Source of the DNA: Entrophospora sp. SA101
Taxonomy: Eukaryota; Glomeromycota; Glomeromycetes; Entrophosporales; Entrophosporaceae
Reading direction: 5' to 3'
Assembly (NCBI GenBank): GCA_958430865.1
Contig: CAUDNR010002491.1
Span: forward strand, 1 to 64,000
DNA: 64,000 nucleotides
The notes under the pieces are model-generated. The model did not search any database, was not told the DNA's origin, and saw nothing but the letters and a program-made list of their open reading frames with translations. A program made the translations under genes and the position numbers. This document shows positions 34,731 to 46,147 of this stretch, piece after piece (within the stretch, counting starts at the first letter, position 1; every line of letters starts with the position of its first letter).

Positions 34731-36120
34731 TTATCCAGCCTTTAAACACAAACATGCTCTTTCAGTTTCTGGCAACAAACGATTCCGTATTTTACTAATT
34801 GTATTTCCAGCAACTGAGAATGCCTGTTCTGATGGAACACTAGTTGCTTGAATCGTAAGATAATCTTGTGCCACATCATTTACAATTGAGTACTCTCTAG
34901 CATGTGCTTACCACCATAAAAGAGGATCTGTTTCTACATCTACCAGTAGGGCAAGATAGTGATCCAGTTCTGATACTATAGATGTTGAAGAGATTTGTCC
35001 CGCCATGTTGAAGTTGAGTGAAATATTGGCGAGTGTCATGTTGACATTTTTCTTTTAGTAGATGTTATGGAAGAGTGTTGCTGATACGTTTCAAAAATGG
35101 TTTGAATGTGTGCCATAAGTGCTTGCTTGACTCTTTTGAAAAAAAAAAAGAGAGCTTGGTTCGGGAATCTAAATTGAGGTAATTGAAAAATGATATTCTA
35201 ATATTCTGCAATTTTTTGAAGTATTGAAGCTGTTACCTCATATGTGTAAAAAATTTTCTTTTCCTGAACATTCATATAGATGCTCCCAAAAATAAAACGA
35301 AAATCACCCATGGTAGATAAGATGATACCGAGAGGTGTATAGTGGCCTTTTCTAAGGGCTCAAGGACTATGAGAATATCCTTAATTATAATCCAACAATT
35401 TCCATTTGGGTAAAGGTCTTTGACAGACTGATAATCTGCAGTGAGTAAAACTAATGCTGGCTGAAGTTGTTCTAAACGCTTTAACATATAATAAGTTGAG
35501 TTCCAGTGGGTTTTCACATTCAAAATAGGTTTGCGATAATTAATTCTTTTTAAACACACAAACCGCAAAGTTCATCACAAAGGCAAGTTGAATCTTTAAT
35601 TTTGATCATTAATTCACATACTTTATCAACTGAATTACTAACTAATTCTAACCCTTGCTTCACACCTAAGTTCAGAACATGTGCTGCACAACGATAATGT
35701 GAAAAAGTCTTTGAAAAAATTTCAGTATCAAGTGCATTAGCAATTTCTCTTCCACACACCAACATTGCAGATTTGTTGTCTGTAGTTAACGCAATAACCT
35801 TATCAGAAATATGGAATTTATTTAAACATGCAGAATTTCTTGTGCAATGTTTACTCCTGAATGTCTATTAGTAAAAGGATGATGTCAAGAAGGAAATTAC
35901 AGAGACACCAATTTGAATCTACATAATGTATTGTTGGTCCCAAAAAGGCCTCCTTGTTTATAGAAGTCTACATATCAGTTGTCAATGAATATCTTTACTC
36001 AATTTGACAAAGTTCATTAATGATTTCATTTGTTGGTTATTGAACGTATCAATTATATAATCTTTTGCTTGATGTCTTTCAAGAATAGTGTAACGTGGAC
36101 AGAAATATATAGTTGATAAA
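34731..36120 (-). pseudogene. hAT-family transposase pseudogene
   Basis: Read on the minus strand from about 36120 to a TAA at 34731-34733, successive frames give hAT landmarks. The first is DYIIDTFNNQQMKSL, then KEAFLGPTIHYVDSNW. ALTTDNKSAMLVCGREIA (with the conserved DN) and RCAAHVLNLGVKQGLEL come next, then KTHWNSTYYMLKRLEQLQPA, and finally the C-terminal domain YSIVNDVAQDYLTIQ followed by SVPSEQAFSVAG and RNRLLP. Several frame shifts, and an in-frame stop just after LLWW near 34911, show it is dead. N-terminal zinc-finger exons are not found. Terminal repeats were not identified. Confidence 0.85.
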
Positions 36121-36616
36121 TGCTCTAAAATAGGGGTTATCAACTACAGTAAAAGGTTGTAGATCATAAACTAACCATCAAATAAGGTATTTAGTGGTGT
36201 GTTCATTTTGTTCTAACTCACCAAAGGGATTCAGTCTAGTTGTGGTGGCTTTTTGTTTCATGGAAGATGTTTCTCAGCTATTATCTTATACATCACTAAA
36301 ATTTTGACTAATAGACTCATCGGGATGGACATAAGGATTTATGCCATCAAAGTCATCTTGATAGAGGTCGCTAAACTCTTGATTGTTGATCCATTATTAT
36401 ACGTTTATATAGAGAGAGAATTAAAAAAAAAAATCAGGCGTTGAGAGGAATAAAAAAGCAATAAAAAAGTGTATATTATTGTAATATCAGTTTTAATTAT
36501 TATGTTGAAGATGCAAAAGGATAGCTATTCTTTTTATATTAGTTGTAAAAGAATAGATTGCCATGATTATTTTATCATTTAAAGAAATGTGAAAGCATTA
36601 AATAGGTTTCTATCCA

Positions 36617-36700
36617 AATAAGGTTTATTCGAATTATTTGTTTTATTCGTTATTATTATTATTATTATTATGAATTTGAGCATTCGAATTACATTGAACT
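36617..36700. repeat. Dispersed repeat, copy A
   Basis: The segment AATAAGGTTTATTCGAATTATTTGTTTTATTCG, followed (after an ATT-microsatellite insertion) by GCATTCGAATTACATTGAA, is present in inverted orientation at 45161-45232. The two copies identify a repeat family rich in TTCGAA palindromes. Confidence 0.7.
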
Positions 36701-36751
36701 AATACTAATACTAATACTAATACTAATACTAACACTAACACTGATACTAAT
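36698..36751. repeat. (ACTAAT)n hexanucleotide array, 9 units
   Basis: Nine consecutive hexamers, of which six are exact ACTAAT and three are single-base variants (ACTAAC twice, ACTGAT once). Confidence 0.9.
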
Positions 36752-37687
36752 AATATAATTTGAATGACAAAAAAAGATATGCACATTGCTAATCCCAACC
36801 CGATTAAAAATTTTTTTATCTATTTTCCCTTAGTCCCTTATATATATTGTGATAATAATAATAAATACTAGTAGCAGGCATTTTTCTTAAGTCATAGTAC
36901 TAGCAACCAGTATGTAGTAATGTAGATTATAAATATAATTATTGTAATTTATATTATCTTTGTTAAATTCGAATAAGAGCTTGTATTATGAATAGAAATC
37001 CTACGCGACATGCATATATCTGACCAGACTGATATTGTAAATATTGCTTAAGATTCATGGTGAATTTACCTCGGGGTTTCCATTTATTGTTGATACATAT
37101 ATATAGTGATCCAAATGACGAAACTTTTGACTTTAGTCATTGACGTAACTAAAGTACTGACTAAAGATAGTTTCTCACTAGGGCCGTTTTGACGATTTGA
37201 CTAAAGTAAAACCACTTGACACAAGTAAAACCATTTGACGTAATCAAAAACATTTGACATAAGTAAAAATGCTTGACGTAAGTAAAAACACCAGCAATAA
37301 TGATAATGATAAAATAGATTTATCAAAAGTTACATTATGCAAAAATGTGTCTCGGGATGAATAAATAATTATCATTATTGTGTGTATATTGCAATGACAC
37401 AAGAAGAATAATTATCATTGGAAGTTACGAATGTTATCATTTGAATTAGAAATTAAACAAATATATATAATTATAATGAAACTACTTATTTTTTCCGTGT
37501 ATTCTCTTTAATGTCTCTTTTCTTTTATTACTTTTCATAAAATGAAAAAAACCAAATTGTTAATTTGAATTTTGACTTTGAAGTTAGCTACGCGTAATGT
37601 TAACACGCAATAATATTAACAATGTGCTTGAATTTGAAACATACATAGGCTGGTACGTAGAATGACTTTTACACACAGATACATGAA

Positions 37688-37870
37688 AAAGATTTAGATT
37701 TACATAGTGGTAATATACTTGTGCAAGCAGGTGGTTGTTATATTACAAATTTGGGATTATGTGGATCAATTGATGAAAAAGAACATCAAAGAATTAGATT
37801 TGCAGGTCATCCACAATTTGACGATAGAGCTCACGATCATTGTTTAATTTTTGATATCAATATAAAAAGC
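37688..37870 (+). pseudogene. Protein kinase catalytic-loop fragment
   Basis: A single frame reads KDLDLHSGNILVQ, then YITNLGLCGSID, and a little later GHPQFDDRAHDHCLIFDI. The first part is the catalytic loop and DFG-equivalent of the zinc-ribbon kinase family represented at 52044-54287 (IHSGNIL..ITDVGLC). The last part matches that gene's C-lobe motif HQDRAHDSQLINDI. The roughly 30 residues between these motifs replace what are about 60 in the intact gene, so an internal deletion is likely. The N-lobe is absent. Confidence 0.7.
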
Positions 37871-38123
37871 TTTTGCGTAGAATTTTCATTTGATAATAAT
37901 TATACACTAAAATTAATTATAAAGTACACAATTATACGAATCCATAATTGATTTTATCTATCCTGATCATGTATCATGCATGAGTCTTTGGTTAACATAA
38001 AAATAAATGTTATGCTCCATGTTTTCAAGTTCGTTTTATTGATCCATGAAAAATGAGTCATTCTTAGAACTAAGATGATCCACTCAAATATGAAAATATT
38101 CCTTCATGATACGTGTATATATA

Positions 38124-39402
38124 CAGTGTGGGACAAAAAATTTTGCCTTCAATGTTGATGTAATTAAAACCTGTATACTTATTAAATTTAAAGAGTATCA
38201 CACGAATAATATACCAAATTTGTATCGTGTTATGTGGCAAATTGTTTGCATATTCAACGTTAGAATTATTTCACTGTTGTTCCTTTTAAATCACAATCAA
38301 AATGACATTACAAGATAAAAGATCGCACCCTCAAGTTATTTTACATTTTTGGAACAATGGAATACGATCTCCTCAAGAGATTCATAAACAAACTAACATC
38401 TCATTAAGGACGATTAATTATAATATTAAAAAAATAAAGGATACTGGTAGTATTGCGCGTAAAGAAGGGAGTGGTCGCCCTAAAAAAATTACTTCAAGAT
38501 CATCTAAGGCCATTGGCCAGTACTTGAGACGTGATCCATCTCTCTCTTCCCGAAAGATAGCAATTAAGTTATCTGAAAATGATCTTGAAGTATCTTATAG
38601 AACTGTTTCGAGACATCTACACAGTCTGGGTTATAAAAATAATTTACCCGCAGTCACTCCAATGCTTACCAGTGTCCATAAAAGAAAACGTGTAGAATGG
38701 GCTCGCGCTCACCTTAATGATAACTGAAAAAACCCCCTTTTTTCGGATGAAACTGCTTTTCAGTTATTCCGAAATACCATAAAACAGTGGTATAAGGGTG
38801 CACGGCCAATCCGCCCTATTCCAAAAAATCGTACAAAAATTTTTGCCTGGGGCTGATTTTGTGCAACAGGAAAAACTGGCCTTTTCTGCTTTCAAGAAAT
38901 AATGACGGGACCTTTTTACGTCGAAATTCTTCAGAAGCACTTGCCTGAGATTAAACAAATGCTAGGACATGTCTGGCGCTTTCAGCAAGACAATGATCCC
39001 AAGCATACAAGTGCTGTAGCTCGGGAGTTCCTTCAGGCAAATATGCCTGAAGTTATTGACTGGCCATCTAACAGCCCTGACATCAATCCCATAGAAAATC
39101 TTTGGAGCATAGTTAAGACTAATGTAGAAAGGCGACGACCAAAAAATCTCACCGAATTAAAGTGTTTTATGATTGAGGAGTGGGAGAGTATTCCGGATTC
39201 TGTTATAAAAAATTTGATAGGCTCAATGAAGAGACGTTGCGAAGCGATTATTGAAAGAAATGGCGAACGAATTCCTTTTTAATTTTTATAATAAAATCGA
39301 TTCATTTCATAGTTTTAAATGAGCTATTTTATAAGTGATTTGCTTTGTTGGTTGTAAAGTTATTGTAATATTACCGAAGGCAAAATTTTTTGTCCCGCAC
39401 TG
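38124..39402 (+). mobile_element. Tc1/mariner element with intact ends, 1279 bp
   Basis: The termini are near-perfect inverted repeats of about 28 bp (CAGTGTGGGACAAAAAATTT left; the right end differs at one of the first 20 bases) and continue as TGCCTTC. TA flanks both ends (38122-38123 and 39403-39404). It contains one transposase gene, described separately. Length, TA duplication and DD34E catalytic spacing place it in the Tc1 group. Confidence 0.92.
38302..39282 (+). pseudogene. Tc1-type transposase, broken by two in-frame TGA codons
   Basis: The frame is continuous from ATG 38302 to TAA 39280 except for two TGA codons (38725-38727 and 38854-38856). The N-terminus holds two helix-turn-helix units, one around PQEIHKQTNISLRTI (residues about 26-45) and one around LSSRKIAIKLSENDLEVSYR, separated by a GRP linker (GSGRPKK). 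The catalytic residues are all present: first Asp in FSDETAF, second in QQDNDPKHTS and Glu in NPIENLW, with 34 residues between the last two. The first TGA stands where the sister element at 42548 has Trp (NDNW), so it is TGG to TGA. The reading frame is otherwise uninterrupted, suggesting recent loss of function. Confidence 0.9.
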
Positions 39403-39993
39403 TATATGTATGTATATATACATATATATAGGAATGAAATAAGCAAACAGCCGCTATAAAAGACTGTATATAATTAAATTTTTTATTTTTTGATAAAGCA
39501 TTGGATGAATTGGAGCGTGGATTTAGCATAAAAAGGAAGAATAAATAAATACATACTGTATATTCAAAGACGCATAATAATAATAAGCTAACATTAGGTA
39601 TTAGCTGCTAATTCTGTAATAAGTACCTCTCATGTCATCAATAATATTCCGTAATTCTTCTTCAGCACCATAAATAAATAAAAGCAAGCAAACAAATTGA
39701 TTGATGGATTTAGAATATCAATTACAGTATAAAAATTATATTAAATACCTTTCATTTGATTTGAAGTATTGATTTTATACTACTACTACGTTATAATTAA
39801 CATGGGGGCGTGTGTATGTTGCGAAACAATACACCATTAATATTATACCATTTTGAGTTTGGACTATATAATATTAGTGATAAAGGTGAATACATCATTA
39901 CACAAATACATGTAATTTAATTATAAAACCCTTGTCTTTAAAAGTAATTTTTTAAATTAACACAATTCAATCACAAATAAAGTAATAAAAAAA
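39403..39993. other. Gene-free upstream region of the BTB gene
   Basis: AT-rich intergenic DNA with no visible exon. It should include the promoter of the gene starting at 39994. Confidence 0.5.
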
Positions 39994-40985
39994 ATGGATT
40001 CAACAATTTTGGAAAAGTATCTTAATGAGAATGAAATATTATTATTAAATACAGAAGATGATTATAATGTAAAAATTTATATTGGTGTAGAACCTAACAT
40101 TAAAGAAATTCATGCACATTCATCAATTCTACGAGCCCATTGTCCTTTTTTTAGTAATGCTTTGTCTAATTCTAGAAAAGAAAATGGATTTTATATTATC
40201 AAGTTAAAAATTAGTGAAGCATTATTTAAACCTATTCTCAAGTAAGTTCACTTTTTAAATTAAGTTATTCAAATTAGCTATTAATATTAATATTAATCAA
40301 TTAATTAATTATATTTGAAAGATTTTTGTATACATGCAATATAGAGTTAGACGATTGTACTGGTGTTAAGATATTGGAATTATTAAATGCAGCAGATATG
40401 CTTGGTCTAGAATCACTTTATGAATACTTGATGAAGTATTTTATTAAAAAACATGAGGATTATATAAAAGAAAGCCCTGTTACAATTCTACAATTGATTT
40501 ATACTAATGAAAATTTTCAGGAATTGAAAAATATCTATTTAAAAGAGTTTTGTAAATATAGTGAAAAATTATTTGAATCAAATGAATTTAAATCATTAGA
40601 AAAACCAACTTTATTGGCAATTCTCAAAAAAGATGATTTTCATGTTAAAGAAATACTTATTTGGGAAAATATTCTTAAATGGGGATTAGCAAGACATACA
40701 GAAATCAATAATAATGTTGAAGATTGGTCATCAAAAAATTTTGCTGATTTAGGAAGCACATTAAAAGAATTAATTCCATTAATTAGATTCCATGATATTT
40801 CCTCAAAGGATTTTTTTTACAAAATTATGCCATATCAAAAGCTTTTCCCTGAAGATTTTTTAAGAAACCTTTTACATGATTATTTAGTTCCTGACGAACC
40901 ATCAGCTTTAAATTTACTACCATCACGACATCCAAAATATGATTATGATGATGATGATGATGATGATATTGAAGAAGGTAATTAA
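39994..40985 (+). CDS. BTB/POZ-BACK domain protein, 303 aa
   Basis: Exon 1 is 39994-40241 and exon 2 is 40322-40985. The 80-bp intron has GTAAGT and an AAAG acceptor, and the join is in frame. Residues about 22-125 form a BTB/POZ fold: YNVKIYIG, KEIHAHSSILRAHCPFFSNAL, then, across the intron, ILKFLYTCNIELDD and a following helical pair. Residues about 130-270 resemble a BACK domain (ILKKDDFHVKEILIWENILKW). BTB proteins often act as Cullin-3 adaptors or scaffolds. The C-terminus ends with an Asp run encoded by (GAT)n. Relatives in this fungal group usually continue into a TLD or Kelch domain. None follows here, so this is either a short form or a gene that lost its 3' exons. Confidence 0.88.
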
Positions 40986-42545
40986 ATTAACATTTTTAGA
41001 TTTGAGTTTCTTTTGTAAACAAACAAATAATTTATATTATTATAAATTTCTTATATCAACTATACATGCAGCCCAAAATCTATTTTTTGCGAATCCTCCG
41101 ATATGTAAAGATAGTTATAATTATTATAATTTTTGATGAAACACCTACTAAGTATGTCACGACGAATCTATATTATTATTGATTGGAATTTGCATAAAAA
41201 AGCTGTACTATATTTTTGTTCTTAAAAATTTTTTTATGTGCACATGGGAAAATCTCTAAATATAATTTTTTAAAAGAGGTTACTATTTGGCCGCAAGGTT
41301 CAAAACATGTATAGAAATTTCAAAATTCTTTTAATTTGAATAATACATATAGATTTAATAACAATACAATATTATTATTATATTTATTCAACGAAAGATA
41401 TTCTTTTATACATTCCAGTAAGTTTAAAAAATATTTAATAGTTAAAAAAAGATATAACTATCAACATTAATTTGGGCCTTTCTACAAATACACAACATCT
41501 ATGTTGAGATGTTTGCCGCCACATTTTTTTTCAAGTGTAACTAAGGCTCCACATGAGCCAGCTCACAAGCCAGCTCATGAGGAGCTTTAAGTGTAACCAC
41601 AGTTGTGATGAAATATACTTTGCTGAATACAAACGAAGCCTCCAGCCTCAAGCATACCTACAATTTGTCAATCAATCTTGGTTATTGTCTAGATTGATGA
41701 TGTTCATTCCCATGCTTATGAGAATACTTGGTACAATTGGTTAATGGTTTCTTTTCTAACATTAGATGCAGTGGAAAGATCATTGTCTATTAGAAAGAGT
41801 ATTTTTCGGTTAACTGTTTTGATTTTTTCCTTGGTCGTGTGAAGAAGGGATATTAGTGCTATCTGCTTCTTTTTTGGGGGCAGGATTTTGTTATTTTTAT
41901 GGGATGATAGAATGATCTCTTTTTCTTCCCCCTAATAACCATTTGTCATTTTTATAGATTTTTTAGATTATTTCTTCGTAAAATTGATTCATACCAGTTC
42001 CTTATGGTAGGGTAATAAAATTAACATCTTTAGAGTAAATTATTTTTGTTTTTTCTTTTGCAAACAAACAAATAATTTAAAATTAGATACCCACCTCCCT
42101 CTAAAGAATGACACTCCGAAATATTTCCATTATTATTATTATTATTATATCTCCGTGATCGTGTTTATCATTCCGTAAACGTGGAATGTGTGAATAAGAT
42201 TCTATATTATTAATGTCGAAAATAAAACTTATTATTATTATTATTATTAATTGATAAATTCGCAAATAAAAATGGACGTTTTTATTGCTAAGAACTAACT
42301 GAACTCTTATACCGATTTTTCATTTGCATCATTACACTATATGGATTTTTTTTTTAATAAGATATTTTATTTGTGGAAATTTTACAAAATGCATGGAAAA
42401 ATACACGAAAAACACAGAATTGAAAATTATAGTCGCTGGACTTCCTGATAATTTAACTAAAATTAGCCACAATGGTCTTCTATTGCTTAATTCTCTTGCG
42501 ATTTTGTTTCCCCTTTCTTTTTTTACCTGTAAAAAATGGAAAGTA
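40986..42545. other. Gene-free stretch
   Basis: No exon and no TLD-like coding segment follow the BTB gene. The stretch contains the hairpin element at 41533-41597 and short (ATT)n runs near 42131 and 42230. Confidence 0.5.
41533..41597. repeat. 47-bp hairpin element flanked by 9-bp direct repeats
   Basis: The direct repeat AAGTGTAAC occurs at 41533-41541 and 41589-41597. Between them 47 bp form an almost complete hairpin: AAGGCTCCACATGAGCCAGC pairs with the downstream GCTCATGAGGAGCTTT half. The structure is that of an extremely small non-autonomous transposon with its target duplication; an 8-9 bp duplication would suit hAT mobilisation. It could instead be a chance stem with flanking repeat. 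Confidence 0.5.
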
Positions 42546-42547
42546 TA

Positions 42548-43778
42548 CAGTGTGTTTCAAAAAAAAAGGGCGCGCACAATGTAAATTCATTTTGAAAATT
42601 TTGAGATGAATAAAAAATTTTTCACATGATGAAAAATGATTGGATATCTCGCTTATATGATAAGCAACTCCTATATGTATTTATCATATTGTCTTTTCTT
42701 TATTTTTTGACATGCAAACTTTGTAAAGATGGTTAATGCAAAATTAGAAGTATAACGTAAGCTATTTTACATTTTTGGATGAATGGCATCCATTCACCAA
42801 GAGAAATACATGAAAAATCAGAAATACCCTAAAAAAGTTAAAAGAAACAGCCACTATTGAACATAAAGGTGGCAATGGTCATCCATTCAAGGTCACACAA
42901 ACATTTTCACGTTCTATTGGGCAAGTTATTCACCACAATAATGCTGCTTCAACAGATAACTTGCAGTAAAACTTCAAGAAACACATATGCATCTATTTCA
43001 CATCATACTGTATGGAGACATATTAAAAAAATTTATAAGAGTTCTGTACCCATTGGAACACCAATGTCAACAGCCTGCCATATTGAAACAAGAATGGCAT
43101 GGGCACAATTTCATATGAATGATAATTGGAGTCGTACAATTTTTACCAATGAAACAGCTTTTGACTTGTTTTGTAATAAAATTCGCAGGTGGCATAAAGA
43201 CGGACAAAGACCAATTCAGAGATTGCCAAAAGAGTGTCAAAAAGTAATGGCCTGAGGTGGTATTTCATTAAAAGGCAAAACGTCATTATTTTGCTTTACT
43301 GATATTATGGATGGACCTTATTATGTTAACATATTGGAAACCCAGCTTTTACCTGCTGCACAAAGATTATATGGTAGAAACTGGCATTTACAACAGGATA
43401 ATGATCCAAAGCACACATCATGCGTTGCAAAAACTTTTATGAAAACAGAATTCGTACAATAGACTGGCCATCCAATAGTCCTGACCTTAATCCCATTGAG
43501 AACATGTGGTATATCATGAAAAATAATGTTGAAAAAAGAATGCCAAAGAATGTTGACGAATTGAAGAGATTTATGGTTGAGGAGTGGGAGAAAATTCTAC
43601 AGGAAATAATTAAAAATATTATTATGTCTATGAAACAGAGATAGAATTTCTTATTATTATTTTTTATTTAATAAAGTATTTGATAGGCTTTTAAATGAAC
43701 CTAATTTTATTTGTTTATCTTGCATAATTGCTAAGATATGCAATTTTTTGTGCACGCCCTTTTTTTTGAGACACACTG
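42548..43778 (+). mobile_element. Second Tc1/mariner element, 1231 bp, degenerate
   Basis: Left end CAGTGTGTTTCAAAAAAAAA and right end TTTTTTTTGAGACACACTG are inverted, with G/C-rich inner parts (GGGCGCGCAC against GTGCACGCCC). TA flanks both ends (42546-42547 and 43779-43780). The internal transposase is broken. The transposase relative and TIR differ clearly from the 38124 element, so it is a separate family of the same group. Confidence 0.88.
42730..43644 (+). pseudogene. Tc1-type transposase pseudogene
   Basis: Starting near 42730, frames change repeatedly through the DNA-binding region. From 42857 to 43254 one frame gives the HTVWRHIKK helix, AHFHMNDNW-like sequence (QFHMNDNWSRTIFTNETAF) and VMA before a TGA at 43252-43254, where Trp is expected. 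The next part contains QQDNDPKHTSCVAKTF, and after a frame shift near 43455 the last gives DWPSNSPDLNPIENMW. The first catalytic residue is Asn (FTNETAF) where Asp is required, an additional inactivating change. Confidence 0.85.
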
Positions 43779-44262
43779 TATGTGTGTTTATGTATACATA
43801 ATACATAATTAATTGCAATAATAATAATAATAATACACATAATGTATAAATAACATGTGAAGTTAATATTTTTACTAATTAGCAATTAATAAAAGTTTGT
43901 TTATTTATTTAACAAAATGGATTTTTGTATACTGCCACACAGTTATTTATCTATAAAATTAAAAGAAAAGTATGCACACATCCCTTGAATATAAGAAATC
44001 AATTCTTTGATAAACAAGCCATTTTGGAATTAATGAAAGTAGAGCCTTTAGAAAACAATTTCCACTCCAAAACGCTTTCTCATTGACTGTTCATAAGACA
44101 CAAGGTCCTTACCTCATGTGACCATCTCTATCAATGAAAATGCTGAAGGGTAGCATTAAATAGAGCAAGTTCCTTAGAAAATTTACGCAACATGGAAGTC
44201 ATGTGCTCATTAATTTATCATTGGTCAAAATTATGCATAAGAAACTCTAAATCAGTAAAAAT
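43779..44262. other. Gene-free stretch
   Basis: No exon visible; a short (AATAATA)n block lies near 43815. Confidence 0.45.
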
Positions 44263-44570
44263 TTGACAATTGAAGAAATTAAACAACAATCAAAAAAAGC
44301 AGAAAATGAATATAGAGAGGTGAAGGAGAAGTTGAAGAAGTGGGAGGAGGGAAAAAAGTAGGAGAGATTAGACAAGTTAGGGGAGATGTTGATGAAGGAG
44401 TATTAGATAATGAAGAGAGGAAGAGGCCAGAAGAACAGAGAAATGAGTTGAAGAAAGAGAAGGAAAAGTTGGAAGTGGAAAAGGAGCAGTCAAGGTTGAG
44501 GAGAGATAATTGGGATGAGTTACTACGAAAAAAATTAGATGAAGGAACAGGCAATGATCAAATTGCATAA
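44263..44570 (+). pseudogene. Coiled-coil protein fragment, broken by stop and frame shift
   Basis: A frame from about 44263 reads LTIEEIKQQSKKAENEYREV and then KEKLKKWEEGKK before a stop at 44359. A shifted frame resumes with GKKVGEIRQVRG, then NEERKRPEEQRNELKKEKEK, and ends at TAA 44568. Both halves have the charged heptad pattern of one continuous coiled coil. Similar Glu/Lys-rich coiled coils end several multicopy proteins in this fungal group, but I cannot assign the parent. Confidence 0.5.
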
Positions 44571-45160
44571 AAAATATACAAAAATTTATTTTCCATTTAT
44601 TCCATTTTGTTTGTTTATTTATTATTATTCATTTGAGAGAGTATTGATATACTTGTTTGTTTTAATAGGAAAAAAAAATACATAATTTATTTACTAGACA
44701 CTCCTGACCTATAATCAAAAAATAAATGGCCCTACTTTATTGCGAGCACCCCTTATAATGCATTTTTGTACGTATTGGTCCAATTTAATCGGCCAAGCGA
44801 AAAACAGTCTTTACAAAAACCGTAAGGAGCGATGTCCGAATTTTTATCTACAGTAGTAATACAGCTCGATTAATCCGAACTATTCGAACTATTCGTTTGT
44901 ATCACGAATAGTGACGCTAGCTGGCTAAAAAAAATTTCTCTTGGCATTTATTTTTACGTCTGGAATTTTAGTGTAGAATTCAGTGGCATAGACATTTAGT
45001 TGAGATTGGTCCACCTGCATTACTTAGAATGACAAAAAAAAATTTTTGCTCAAAAACAAAAATACAATACATTGTAGCAGGATAAAAGTCATAGTTGGAG
45101 TTTCTATTCGTAATGTAAATTCTTATTTAATTCGAATTATTCTTTTTATTCGAATAAACT

Positions 45161-45232
45161 TTCAATGTAATTCGAATACTCAACTTCATAACGAATAAAA
45201 CAAATAATTTGAATAAACCTTATTCGAAATAT
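45161..45232. repeat. Dispersed repeat, copy B (inverted relative to 36617)
   Basis: This is the reverse complement of the 36617-36700 sequence: TTCAATGTAATTCGAAT, then ATAACGAATAAAACAAATAA, then TTTGAATAAACCTTATTCG. It lacks the ATT-microsatellite insertion of copy A. Confidence 0.7.
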
Positions 45233-45374
45233 TAAAGGCGAGGTATTATACTAATAATAATAAATAATAGTTAATATTAATTATAGCAATAATAACGATA
45301 GTAGTAGCAATAATAATACCGGCAAGCTTAGCACCATCTGAAAAGTTTTTTCATCAACTGGGGTCTATTTAAGT

Positions 45375-45460
45375 TCTTAGTCGGCTAAGGTTTTCTACCG
45401 GCTAAGCTGTTTAAAAATTCCTTGGCCGGCTAAGCTGATAAATTTCTTAGCCGAGTAACG
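45375..45460. repeat. Cluster of CTTAGCCGGCTAAG-type palindromes
   Basis: The word CGGCTAAG occurs at 45382, 45399 and 45427, and its reverse CTTAGCCG at 45446; CTTAGTCGGCTAAG itself is nearly palindromic. The spacing is 17-28 bp. It may be the subterminal repeat of a transposon or a clustered binding site. Confidence 0.55.
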
Positions 45461-46147
45461 TCACTAATTACGAACAGAAACTCTAGCCCGGTTCAATAAT
45501 AATAAAGATTTTAAACGCTTTGCATTTCGTTTTAGTTCCCTACAAATGTCTGAGCAACATTGTGAAATTTTTATACAGTCGTTTCAACGAATTATAATTA
45601 AATTCGCGTTACTATGAATTTTTAAAAACATAACAGTCAGACAAGATTTCGTTTACTGATTTTTACTATATGATCGACATAGCACGTTTTCTGTACAACA
45701 GACTTTGAAGGAAGAATTGAATACAAGATTATTAATAAACAATTTTTATGCTCTAAATAAATATAATCTTGTGCTTTTGTTCATTTAATTCAATTTTTTA
45801 CTTGTCAATAGCTTGTTTTGTTATAGCGCAATAGCTTCCCAAAGAGACCCATACTTTTGACTTTAAAGGCCTAATTATTTATGAAAAACAATTCTATTAA
45901 GATCATTTTAGCATCATAAGATAGAGTACATTGAGAACTCTCAGAAAATATATGGTTCGTTTGGTTTTCTTGGAGGTGGAAGAAATTAAAGGCAAAAAAC
46001 AATTTTATAAATTATTTATGACTATTTTATGTTAGTATTAAAAATTTTTTTTAATTAGATCATTATACTAATTTTATTGAATTATCTAATTTAGATAGAA
46101 TGCATTGAAGAAGTAATTAAAAGCAATAATTCAATGTAATTTTATTT

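Larger units (their letters stand above)
36121..37687. other. Gene-free stretch with repeats
   Basis: No exon is supported. It contains the dispersed repeat at 36617-36700, the hexanucleotide array at 36698-36751, and around 37120-37290 a cluster of TTGACTTTAGTCATTGACG / CTAAAGTACTGACTAAAG and CTTGACATAAGTAAAA-type motifs that repeat four or five times in imperfect form. Confidence 0.45.
44571..46147. other. Gene-free stretch with two repeat blocks
   Basis: No exon. It contains the inverted copy of the dispersed repeat (45161-45232), a CGGCTAAG cluster (45375-45460), and around 44870-44925 a run of CGAATAGT/AACTATTCG palindromic words. Confidence 0.45.

Noticed and set aside
38302..39282. 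TGA read as tryptophan (alternative code) to explain the transposase stops
   Set aside because: The intact genes here use TGG for Trp, and TGA ends other reading frames; three decayed elements with TGG-to-TGA changes fit mutation better.
41553..41744. 63-codon frame over the hairpin element
   Set aside because: It begins inside the hairpin and has no conserved pattern.
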